Below are positions 36,225 to 47,600 of a DNA stretch of 64,000 nt, one piece after another. The stretch lies in NCBI GenBank assembly GCA_028554645.1, contig JAQOOI010000079.1:1612001-1676000 (forward strand), read 5' to 3'. The stretch comes from Omphalotus guepiniiformis (lineage: Eukaryota > Basidiomycota > Agaricomycetes > Agaricales > Omphalotaceae). Made by a program: the position numbers and the translations under genes. The notes beneath the pieces are model-generated. The model did no database searches. It was given only the letters and a program-made list of their open reading frames with translations, and was not told the DNA's origin. Every line of letters begins with the position of its first letter. The stretch's first letter is position 1.

Positions 36225-38181
36225 TCAATCAATAAACTTCTGCAAGAACACTTTCAAACTCTCGCTAGACTCATTTCCGTCATCCCAAGTCCTCTCCAAG
36301 GACGCAGCTAGCTTTTCGAAATTCTCTCGTACACGCCAGCCTTCATCGCTCCTAAGGCGCAAGAGAAGAGATCGAAATTCCGCACGAGCAGCATCAACGG
36401 TGAACGTCGGCATAGATCCACCTAGATTTTCAAAACGATAGGGCATTCTTGTACCTCGCTCGCCAGTCCTGACTTCAATGAGCTCAAAGCCAGCGTTGTG
36501 TTGAACTACCGTCAAGCACGCGTTATACGGCTGATCTGCACCGAATGGCCAGTATATACTGTTTCGTGAGATCCTCTGATCAGCCATTTGCACTCGGAGC
36601 AAAAGAAAGAGTACTCAGAGACATACACAGGAACTCGGTGAGAGAATGCTTCTTGTGCGCTGTTCCACCCCCCGTGAGTGATGAACCACCCAGTAGCGGG
36701 ATGTGCAAGGATGAGCTCTTGTGGCGACCAGGCCATCTCGAGTCCGATACCGCTTTCAGCGATGAAAGCCTTCTTTTCGTCCGGTACTGAAGCAAGCATC
36801 GAGGTATGTGCCAGAATAAAAGGTACCTCGTGCGCTACAAGTTCATCGATGATAGCCCACAATTTCTCCGGCTCTTTTGGCCAAAATACTGTTCCGAACG
36901 AAACCTAAAAATGACCCCAAGACAATTTAGATTCCTCCAAAAGATACTTGTTGCGCTCGTAGGTGTGGCTCACATAGATCACGGAATTGTCTCCATATTT
37001 TGCCTGCATGCGAGTAAGAAAATCAATGACCACCCTATCTCTGTCCGTGAAGTCGGCTTTTGGATTCGCCTCAGGTAAAGATAATGGCCCGACAGGGTAC
37101 CAGACTTTCCCCATTGACCTCATCCATTCTTTCGCGGCATCCATGGCCTCCTCCTCATAGATCGAAGAAGAAACACAGATCGTTCCATCCGTATCACGCA
37201 TATATTTCTGAGCATTGTCGAAAAAAGAACTGTCCTCCATAGCAACCTGCGTAAAACAATGAGCTGGGCACAATATCGGGAGATAGAGAAAGCAACCTCT
37301 TGCGGGAACCATTCGTAATCATACATGGGTGGCATACCAGGTACGTGAACCAGCTCTCCTCGCGCCATATTGTCATTCATCTGTGCAGTGAAAGAATAAG
37401 GACCCAAGCACGTTTACGATCTAGAGTGGAATGCCGACCTCTTTCTTTACATCCGCGAAGCTTCTTCCTGACTTTGTGGCCTCCTCTTGTGCTTTGGCGA
37501 CTACAACACCAACTCCACCGTATTCCTCAGGACCAAAAAGACGCAGAGAAGCACCGGCTGGCGCTGTCATCCATGACAATATGTGGCTTTCGTTCCCTGC
37601 CTTGGCTCGGATAGCTTCTATCGCATAAGCAGCGAAAGGCTGTCAAGCACTTAATCAAATGTTGCAATAACGAGCTATACTAGACTTACATCAATAATTG
37701 CTACAGTTGGCGGAGCAAGACCCGAGACAATCTTCCCCGAGGATAAACAAGTCAATGGCTCGGAATCATATAAGGCATCATAGGCCGGTGCAAATTGGGC
37801 CAGAGGTTCAATCGGGTTCACCATCATTCCTGTGATATCCACGACACTAAGCCAGGCCGAGTCAGCATCCTCCTCAGATTCACTAGAACCGGAGGTGAGT
37901 AGATCCTACTGAATTCGTGACTCTATAGGAACAAATCGATCGGCAGGTAATTTGGCAAATTCACACATGAATTTTGCGTGAAGTACATTGCCAGCTACCA
38001 AGATGGTAATCACGACGTTTGGTCGAGCTTCTGCTGCATATACCGCAAAGGCACTCATGGGTTTGTTGTCGCCTTAAGAATTCATTGTTCGTCATGATTA
38101 GAACTCAGAAAAACACCAGTTGAACTCACCCCAACTAGCAATTGCGTGCATGACTATGTGTTTGTCCGAAATGGACTCCAT
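36225..38181 (-). CDS. UDP-glycosyltransferase (GT1-type), copy B
   Basis: Tandem relative of copy A with the same exon plan, from ATG 38181 ([18 protein letters not shown]) to TGA 36225. It shows [87 protein letters not shown] and [11 protein letters not shown]. Here the donor domain begins with an intact [25 protein letters not shown], followed by [34 protein letters not shown] and [12 protein letters not shown]. The C-terminus ([22 protein letters not shown]) parallels copy A. The intron after ESRI restores the frame past an apparent TAG. The acceptor substrate is unknown; neighbouring fatty-acid and carnitine genes do not settle it. Confidence 0.88.
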
Positions 38182-38922
38182 GTTCGAGGCTGTAAGCTTC
38201 AAGTATCGTTCTATCTGATACGCGATATTGCCAGTGAGGGCTGGCCCTAAGTCTTCGTCATCCTTCGTAATTCAACGATGTAATCAACACGCACAGATGA
38301 CCTTGACCTAGACAGGAATCCCCAGGAAGTCTCCGTTTGTATGCAGTTTGCAGGGATGACATGGCGGCATATGTTTGCCGGACGAGCCTTGAGAGTATAA
38401 TCATAAGATGGCGTTCAAGCAATACATACCAGTTGCCGAGAATGAAGACGAGGCACTAATCATCGTGAAAGACTTCAAAGAGCTTGTAACAAAGACGATT
38501 TTACTCGGCGACGTGTACGCATTCGCGCAGGTCAAAGTCTGTCAAGTAGGTTTTCTATGAGTCAGCACAAATTACGATGACACTCTAAGTATACCTCGCA
38601 ATTATTAGGGAATTATGTAATCCCTCTCTTCGTAAGTTACTTTATCTTGCACATTCAAGAGGCAAAGCTCCAGAAATTCGAATCGCATTGATGACTTGCC
38701 ATCATCCCAAGAAAAACAAGTATCCCGAGATGAATATTTGGGACCAGAAATGGTTGTTTCATTCCTTTTAAGTGCACGGAAGCACGGGACCTGCATTCGA
38801 ACATATCCGGCAAACGACTGGCCATAGTTCCCGGAGAGTCAGGATCTGCTGAAATCCGGTTTCATTTTAGGTCTCAACTGCAATAAACTGTAACCCACCT
38901 CAATCTCGCTTTCCCCCACAAT
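38182..38922. other. Divergent promoter, UGT copy B / hydratase
   Basis: 741 bp between two genes that start on opposite strands. A 63-codon minus frame at 38605-38796 has no domain. No repeat or RNA gene seen. Confidence 0.45.
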
Positions 38923-40323
38923 ATGTCTGCAGAAATCTCCAAGGTCGTTGGTCATCAACTTCCAGATAGGCCAGTAAGTCTCTAATTCTCTTCGTGTAAT
39001 GATGTCTTTTGAACGTAAAACGCCAGGTAACATGGAACAAAAGGGACTTGTTGATATATGCAGCTGGTGTAGGGGCAAAAAAGGATGACTTTCCGTTTGT
39101 ATATGGTGAGTTTCTTCTTCATATCCCGTTCAAGATTGTTTCTGACTTTCCTGAAGAGCTCGGTCAGTATAGGATACACTTACTCACTTGGTATGAGCAA
39201 TACTCGCTCACACTTCGTGTATCGTAGACCCGCGTTTTGCTGCACTCCCTACATATCCCGTGGTGCTACCTTTCAAGGGCGATAGCCAAGAATTGAACCT
39301 ATTCGCTGACAAAATGAAAGGCGACGCTCTTCCCGGTCTACCACCGCTTAACCCTAACCGAGTTGTGCGTTCACCTCACTTCTTGTCTATTGAAGTCGCT
39401 CACATGCCTTTTTAGGTCCATGCTACTCAGTCCATTGAAATCTTGAAGCCATTACCTCTGGTGAGCGGACAGGGCTGGAAGTGGAAGTCAAGATACACCG
39501 GCGTCACAGAAAACAGTACGTGGCCATTCTGAGAAGTAACGTTCACAGCTAACTTGAAGTGTCTGAATGACAAGAGTGGAGTTATACTTACCGCGGAAAA
39601 CACATTGGTTGATCCTCAAGGTACTCCGTACGCCAGACTCTACGTGAGTATTCGGAACCACCATGTCAATCTACGCGTATCATTGAAGCTCTGTATAATT
39701 ACAGCTCGTCTTTCAACCTTGGAATGAAAGTCACAGGAGAGAAATTCTCAAAGATCATTGCAGGACCTCCACAAGCTAAACCAGTTCCCAAAGACAAGAG
39801 CCCCGACTGGGTCGTGAATGACCAAACTAGTCCAGAACAGGCCATCATCTTCCGTTTATCGGGCGACTACAACCCACTTCATATTGGTAAGGAGACTTCT
39901 ACGGCGCATTCCTCCCTCAAAATCCGCCGGCTTACTGTTCCAATCATCCCAATATTGACCCAAAGATCGGCCAAGCAGCTGGTTTTGGAGGCGTGATTCT
40001 TCATGGTCTCTCTACTTACGGTTTCGCTGCACGCGCCCTACTTAAAGCCGTAGCCAACAACGACCCGACGGCCCTCAAGTTCTTTGGTGTGAAGTTCACG
40101 TCACCTGTTAAACCAGGTGATGCACTCGAGACGCAGATTTGGGAAGTGGGTCCCGGACCCGAAGGTACGATCGAGGTGACTTTTGTTACGAAGAACCTGG
40201 CGAGCGGAAAAGTACGCGATTTACTTTTGTTTCGTCTGTTCAACCAATGCTTAGTTACTGTTGCAGATTGTTCTGGGTGGTGGTATTGCATATATCAAGA
40301 AAGCCCCGACTAGCAAATTGTAG
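38923..40323 (+). CDS. Peroxisomal MaoC/hydratase-2 type enoyl-CoA hydratase
   Basis: A two-hotdog enzyme expected to hydrate trans-2-enoyl-CoA to (3R)-hydroxyacyl-CoA, the reaction of the hydratase end of fungal Fox2, here as a separate protein. ATG 38923 (MSAEISKVVGHQLPDRP). The first half has VTWNKRDLLIYAAGVGA, PFVYELDPRFAALPTYPVVLPF and SIEILKPLPLVSGQGW. The second half carries the hydratase-2 signature: FRLSGDYNPLHI, intron, DPKIGQAAGFGGVILHGLSTYGFA, giving the catalytic Asp/His pair (NPLHIDP). It ends LGGGIAYIKKAPTSKL before TAG 40321-40323. The last three residues, SKL, are a textbook PTS1 signal, so a peroxisomal matrix location is well supported. Confidence 0.92.
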
Positions 40324-40471
40324 GGACTTGCATTGGAATCAATTACTCTAGTTTACATGCATGTATTCGTCAACGCAAACGAGTTTTGTGGTCCAAAAAA
40401 CGTCTCAACTTCAAAAAGTGCGAATACGCTACATAATTTCGAGCATTATCATACGCAAATAGATTTCAAAA

Positions 40472-41864
40472 CTATGACGTGCGTTGCGCTTTCTTCGCCC
40501 TCAGTATTCTACCTCTATCCTGAAACGTATCTCCTTCAAAGTAAGTCCCCTGCAGCCATCTATTGACTTCTCCTGCCTTGACCTCTCCTTCAATATCATA
40601 AAACGCAGTCCTCGAATGTAACACCCTCCTATTATCAAAAATAACCGCATCCTGCTCTTGTAGTGTATACTCATACGTATTATTCGGGTCATTCAAGCGT
40701 TCATCGAATTTTTTCAATGCCGAATAAAACTCGGGTGGGGTGGAAAGTAGTAGAGGTCCTTGAAACGGAGGACCGTAGTTGACGCATTTGATAGGAGGAT
40801 CTGAGTTTGGTGAAACCGATACGGGCTCGAGCTCGATTGTAGGATGATCGTAGTGGAGGTGGTGATCACCGAAGACGTATTGGAAAGGAACTGGGATTCT
40901 AGTGAGGATGTTGTAGTCAGCTACGTTAGATGCTTTAAGCTGGAGTGCAGCTTGAAAGGCATCCACGAATATCGAGCTGCCTCCGAGGACTCGGTTGCGC
41001 AAGCAGTGCAAAACTTGGAACCTCGGCGGATTCTCAAAGTATCTGTATGCAGTAAAGGTTCATCAACACGGCCTAAAGACGGGGCAAACGAAACTTACAG
41101 CAAATCCATGTGAAGACCCAGCTTGAGGTTGGTATAAGCGATATTATCTGTGTTGGTATTTTGAACGTTCCATAACCGTCCGTAGAACGTCTCTCGAATG
41201 TTTCCAAAGAGACTGGCGAGCTTATTCAACTCGCTTTTGTCATAATCAGTCTCCACATTAGATACGCCACGCTGCACAGAAACCTCGGTTGTTAAACCTT
41301 CTAACTCTTTGAGTAACAAGTACGAACAATGAATAACAACCCGTATCGAGCAAGCTGATCTATAGCGTTCAACAATCCAGAAGGCGTCTTGAGGGATTCA
41401 TAGGTAACGAAGAGATTATCACTAGCAGAAATCTTCGCTTTATCCCAATTCTCCGGAAGCACGTCATTGTGAAATACAGATAACTTTTGTGGGGAAGTGT
41501 GGCGCTCCAAGAACGATGGACTGAAGAACGAGCGATGTCCATCGGACCATTCCACACGAATCCCATCATCTTCCAAGTTTACCGCAGTTGGTTTGATATC
41601 AAGCGGAATGTCGGATGTATTGTGAAGTTTCTGATTTGCGGCTGGATGAATGCATTGCTCAGACTGGCAAGAGTCACGGAGCCAGATATATGGGAACGAG
41701 GTGTTCAAAGCATCGATCCTTAACGAGTGATCTTCTAAAGAGTAGGAAGACCAGGATCGACTAGATATCGTTTGCCACAGGGCTGCATCGGAGGAGGGAA
41801 AGAGACGACGAGACAGTCCCAAATAGGAGATTCTCGTCGATCTAAGCAGAGAGGGAAAAGTCAT
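40472..41864 (-). CDS. 2OG-Fe(II) dioxygenase of carnitine synthesis (BBOX/TMLH family)
   Basis: The ATG at 41864 gives MTFPSLLRSTRISYLGLSRR, a basic, Ser-rich mitochondrial-type presequence; longer reading needs a GTG start. The N-terminal zinc-binding domain has YIWLRDSCQSEQCIHPAANQK. The catalytic domain has KLASLFGNIRETFYGRLWNVQN, LGLHMDLL with the HxD iron ligands, YFENPPRFQVLHCLRN, and RRVLHSRTAF with the distal His and 2OG arginine. Family members hydroxylate γ-butyrobetaine or trimethyllysine to make carnitine, and motifs alone do not separate the two. The presequence favours mitochondria. It faces the peroxisomal hydratase tail to tail with about 150 bp between stops. Confidence 0.85.
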
Positions 41865-43328
41865 GAACGCGCTTGATGAAATCGCGATTTGTCTTTGAAA
41901 TATATATCCCAATGACACAACAGAAACAAACAAGATGATCCGAGCGAGCCTCCGATGGACCACTCTTGGAAGACCGAGGATAGATATCGTAGCAGGGCAT
42001 AATAAATATCATTATTGAACCGAAACTATTCGAGATGAGGACCCAAAAAAAAACAAACTTTGTCTTCATATTCACTCGGCGATTTTGGGTTCCTAGTCAC
42101 AGAAGTGATGCACGAGTTTCTGATAAGGAGCAAAGCCAGAAGCGCAGGCCCAGGATTGGAATAGCACGTCATGTTTCCCCTCAAATGTGAACGTAAGAGT
42201 GAGCCTACAGCGCGTCGGATGTCATTTGTACACCTGTGTCAGGAAGAGCTTCTGTAGAATGGGCGAGGTGAACTGGGTCCGGATTTCGTACGATATATGC
42301 ATCTGGCATGCGTAGCGAGATAGGAATTTCGTGAGACCTATTGAAGCACTTGAGACAAGTCGAAGCCTGACATGGCATACGATAACATGGCAGGATAGGA
42401 GCGATCGAAGTGGAAGCCAGGAGGGGCCAATTCAGGTTGCGGAAGATGTAGAAGAGCGAACCATAAGGCTGAGAAGAAAGTTTGCAGTCCACAACTGATC
42501 AAGAGCGATTAGAGTTTGCTTTTGTGAAGCAGAAAGTCAAATAATTTAGGAATCAACTGAGAGCCTAGTATAACGCATCAGGGAGAACATCGTTGGATAG
42601 GTCACAGTGGCTCTATGTGATGGAAGTAAGCTGGGAAACATAAGAAGTTGACAGATGGCGCGGGTTTGCAACACACACCAAGAGCGTACGTTTAATAATA
42701 ATGGTCTTCTTCGACAGTTTTATCTTGACAGCGAGTAGCAAGGATACTATTGTCGCCGAGGCTCCCTATAGGTCAGATTGAACTTGAACGTTCGCCTAGT
42801 ATCTCGGGTGCGAAGGCAACGTGCATGACCCTATCAATGAAGCAGAAAGCGATTTCTGAACGTCGTCGGCGATTGAAGTGCAGGTGCTTTAAGTTGGATG
42901 AACCACAATCACTGCCAGATATATAAGGTTTGACTAGAAGTAATCCTGCGCCAACAATTCAACGTTGTCTTCAACCGAGTGGTCTTGCTTGCTCGACGTA
43001 ATAAGAACGTCTGAGCTTTTGACGAGAGAAGATTATATCCTATTGATAAGAGATGCTTCCGCAAAGTCGAAAAAACTGTTGCAGTTATTCCTCGGAAATG
43101 AACGTTGTGGCAGCCAAAATACTAAGTCTGAAATCAGAAAAATATAATTATGGCAAGCCGTAAAATGTTTGTGCTTATTGAATGTCGCGGGACTCGCCAA
43201 GCAAAGATAAACTTCTACCTTGTCCTCCTGCTTCAACCGTACACGGCGGCAACTATAGCCTTGAAATCAGCTCAGAGCCTCATTTACCATCTTCAGCTCT
43301 TCTCTCAGGGAATATCCGTCTATTCGAG
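41865..43328. other. Divergent promoter region, dioxygenase / NDUFB7
   Basis: 1.4 kb between genes starting on opposite strands. A 95-codon minus frame at 42205-42492 (begins MDCKLSSQPYG) has no recognisable domain. I see no other supported feature. Confidence 0.45.
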
Positions 43329-43915
43329 ATGACTTCTTCAACGGTCGCCTCTCAAGAAGAGATGAAAGCTGCTAAGCTTCCATTAGGTTGGAGGGATCAA
43401 TGCTCTGCGTGCGTTTCTCTAATTCAAATTGCAAAGGCGCCTGTGGACTGACTTTGGTCATTGTCGTCTTTCTACTTGCTCATCGTCACGAACGAAACAT
43501 TTGCATACTGTACTGTCCATGGACACTACCAACAACCTGGATTGTGCAACATACAGTCTCTTAATACCACTAAACGTTTGTCGACGGGAGAAGCACTACA
43601 TGCCATGGGAGTGTGAACACGAGAAGCACTCGTATGAGAAGTGCGTATCTTGAACTGTCCTCTATTCACAGTATTTTAATCCTCACCTCCCTGTTTGTGT
43701 TCAACCGGATTTGCTCAGGTGCCAATACGATGAGTATGTATTGAGTTTCTCGTGTCTCCGAATATCTCTAATTGTCTTCTTTCACCGTCATCACCCGATA
43801 TATCACTCTCCGCCCACCCTCTGTTCGTTTGTCGCACATACCACTGCAAAGCTACATGCGACGGATGTCGGCGTTATCGAAACAGAAGGCGGCAGCATTA
43901 GAAGACGCGGAATAG
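43329..43915 (+). CDS. Mitochondrial complex I subunit NDUFB7 (B18)
   Basis: Four exons, 43329-43408, 43557-43640, 43719-43733 and 43852-43915, total 243 nt and give 80 aa exactly in frame. The protein reads LPLGWRDQCSALLIPLNVC, RREKHYMPWEC, EHEKHSYEKC, QYDDYMRRMSALS. The two CX9C pairs, CSALLIPLNVC and CEHEKHSYEKC, are the family hallmark and form disulfides after Mia40-type import into the intermembrane space. Exon 3 is a 15-nt microexon (QYD core). The last exon is found only from the acceptor AAAG at 43851. This is an accessory subunit of NADH:ubiquinone oxidoreductase, so the organism has a classical complex I. Confidence 0.93.
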
Positions 43916-44691
43916 ATTGTAGAACTTCCGAACCGAATGATCATTCCTTTCGCGCTGTGAATGGCCAACTTACAGACGTGATTGAAGAGAAGAGAAGACA
44001 AAAGTTTCACAGAATGCGGAAATCCAGTGCAAGCAGTCCTGAGAGTATCAAGTCGCCGCTACGTGCAGTAGGATCTCTCGAATAAGCATAGGACTTCGCA
44101 CGACGCACTGTCAGGTCCATTACTACTGCAGAACAGATTCGAGGCCAAGAAGCCAGGTCCCTCCGATATTAAACCTAGAAGTTTTATTCTCGTCAGTGAG
44201 CACTGAAAATCAAAAGAATCTCTGGAGGTGATAATATTGGAGGAAAATTCACGCACACGCGTCTCGCACCCGCCCTCCGGCTAGCGACAAGAATTCAATA
44301 GTCGATATTCAGCGCCTTCCACCGAGATCTCCCTGTGTCGGGCTCACCGCGCACATATGATCAAGGGAATCCTCATAGTATATTTTCCTGTTGCCTAGCT
44401 TCAGCAATGAGTTGAACAATTATAAAGTAATTACAGACTATGATGATATCATATAGTTTACAGAATCATTGGTATCATAAATAATAATGGAATATACAAA
44501 AGAGAGGTATTTCATTTGCGTGGTAAACCAGAAAAAATGAGTGACCAGCGGCGGTGATATACGTGATATGCGTTCAAGCTTGAAATTATGTTCTGCTAGT
44601 CTCTTCCTGATCCCAGGTCCCAGGGTATGGGGCTCTAAACATTTTCATCATCTCCTAAACAGTGGAAATTATTAGTCTTCCCGTCTTTCTG
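43916..44691. other. Convergent 3' region
   Basis: Spacer between NDUFB7 and the large disordered protein, both ending here. AT-rich from about 44400 to 44540. No coding or structural feature is supported. Confidence 0.45.
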
Positions 44692-47600
44692 TCATTTCTC
44701 ACTTGTAGCCACACCGGCATACGAAGCCAGTGCTTCCTTCCCCAACTCCAATTGAAGGGATCGCACACTCGACGCGGACCCAATACTCCGTGCACTCGAA
44801 GGGCCGTGTTCAGAGTCTGTCGTAGAATGACGAGCACCCATTGGCCGAGGGCCTCTAACCGAAACGGAAGATGACAAGGGCTTTGGACGCTTGGGCGTAG
44901 CCCTAGAATCGACGGAACGCTGGATAGGAAGACTGAAGGACTGAGAGAAGAGGCCAGCCGATGCGATTGGCGTCCTAGGTGAGGGCGATGTATTGTTTCG
45001 CTCGAGGGACACCAAAGAAAGGGACAGCACGGACATCTCCGGGGACTCAGGCACTGCTGACGGAGGTAGGTGACTGGCAATGACATTAGAAGTTTCGCTA
45101 GCGACTGTTTCAGAAGTATTTGTCGCGATAGAAGACATAATACTCGTGGAAGCATTCTCCATTTTGCGACTCGACGGCATATCTGAGAAAGCAGAATCTG
45201 GCTCGGGAGAAGCTATGAATTTGTCTGTCTCCTGTTCCATATCAAGGGACAACTGTGAAGGCGACGGCGACGAGGATGCAGTATGAACTGACACGGCAAC
45301 CCTATTAGGGGAAAGGACTGGGGACGACTCCGACGAAGGAGGCAGACTGGAAACAATACTGGCTCTGGGAGTCGTATTGAAACTGTCTCGAATCCAAAGC
45401 CCTGAATCCCTTTGTTCTTCTTCAACCGACGTTGCTCCAGCGGTGGCTATACTGTCCTCAGAAGGACTAGATGGGACACTCGTTGGTTGCAGATCAAGAA
45501 AAGCAGGGTCATTAGCGGGAGAAGAAGAAGGAGGGGCAGGGGCGTTCTTATCAAGTCTGACAGTGGTCGCACTTCTGAGCAACTTCTCTCTATCCCCTGG
45601 CCCGAGTCCTAACTCCGCCAGAAACTGAGCACTCGGAGCCTTTGGTTGGCTTGTAGAGAGAGACCTCTCTAATTTGTTATCATGAAGTGTAGAGTCAGCT
45701 TTCACGGGTACTGTATCCGAGCTCGAGTAAGAACCGATCTCGGAATGACTTGATGAGTCTGATGGACATGCATTCACTTTTTGCTTCAAGTAAGTTACAG
45801 CATGGATGATAGACGTACCATTGACATCGAGATCCGCTACAAATAGATGGGCTGGAGAAGGTCGTTCAAAAACTGGGCTGCTCTCACTCCGAGTGTGAGA
45901 TGGAGATCCCGTAGTCGTATGGACTTTAGATGCGCTTGCCGGACGAGAAAGCTCGTCATTATCAGCCCATCTTCTGTTACTTTTTGGTTGTTCGTAACGC
46001 CAGTTCATGCGTGAGAACATGAAGGCTGCTGGTGAGATAGGCTGGGCGGCTCCAATGGGTATGCTTCGTATCCGTGAAGGGAGGCTGGAATTATAGGGAA
46101 GCGCTGCTCCCCGAGGTATGCCCTGGTGCGGTGATTGGGAAGCGTGTACGGGTCTGACGTCGGTCGCCGAACGTACTGGCACGCTTTCAATGTCAGCTGG
46201 ATATCTACCTTCAGCCTCATCCTTTTCTGCTGTTGGCGATATAGAGTTCGAATATATAATCGTGTTCTGAGCAAATGTTCTCCACTCCTCCTCGTCCAAG
46301 CTACCACCTCGTACTTTATTTTTTAGCGACTCTGAGCTCTGAGAGAACGAGTCGCGTTCAGACGTCGAGGCTCCACGCGCATCCGGACCAATACCAGCAG
46401 AACTATGCAGAGAGTCACTGCGCAAAACAGACAAGGTCTGAGATCTAGAATGGCGCACTGATATCCTGGCCTTCGGAGCATATCGAGGTTTTGTGGCAAC
46501 TAACGGGATAACCGAAGAGGATGTGTGTAGAGATCCCGATGGCTTTATGTGCGACATAGAAAGGTTCGACGATGTTGTAGAGAATCCAGGCTCCGAAGCA
46601 AGCCTCGAACGAGCAGCTGCTATGATCCTATTGGCAATAGGAGTGGGATCGACACCCACAATCTCGATATCCTGCTTACTTCCAATCCAAACCCTAGGGA
46701 CCGTTGCTTCCTCTTCTTCATTCCTCCACTTACGGAGGTTGACACTGAATAGTGAGGCAGAGGCTACGGCATCATGATATTTGACCAATGATTCTGGTGA
46801 GGGATCAAGCATCCCGAGAATGATGACTTCCAGCATTGTCACGGATATATGTACACCTTTAACGGAGAAGTCAAAGGTCTCTCCCAGCAGACCACTTGGC
46901 AGTATATATGCCACGGGTTTCCTGGGTGTCCTCGCCGTCTGTTTGGGTGGGTTGACATCTCGATTTTCAGCGCCATGTCTACTGTTAAGTGCAATAGAAC
47001 CGGCGCCACTAACCATCGCTGGGTTAGCCGCACCTCTGGGCAGCGGAAGCACTGCGCCTGGCGGTGGAGGAGGGGGAGGAGGGTAAGAGAATGAGAGGAG
47101 GAACTTTTCCATGTTTTGAACGAGTTCCGTTTTTGGGTAATGGGGAGAGGAGTACGCGTCATTGAGTGGTTCGGTGATTGAAGAAGATTGGGATCTGGGA
47201 GGGGCAGGGGCAGGGGCATTCACTGTAGGGAATTCGTGTAGCCGCGTTGATACAGTTTCGCTTTGGGGGGCTGAAGGCAATGAATCAGCTTGACCTTGAT
47301 CTGCCGAAGAACCAATTGTAAGCGTGGATGATGTTGAGGTCTCGATTGTGCCAGGCGTCACAGCAGATTGCGCTGAACTAGGGATCACTACACCTGAATC
47401 CAAAGATCCACTTCTGGAGTTATCATGCATATGTGGGCCGGATAACAATGCCAATGGCGTCGGCAGGGCTCTCGGCGCACCGTTTCCATTTCTGTCCTGC
47501 CCTTCAACTGCCTCGTAGCTCTCCTCCTTCTCCTCCGAATCTCCATGATCCACGGGTGTGTGGACTGACATGCCAGCCTTGGCTACAGCCTCATCCACCA

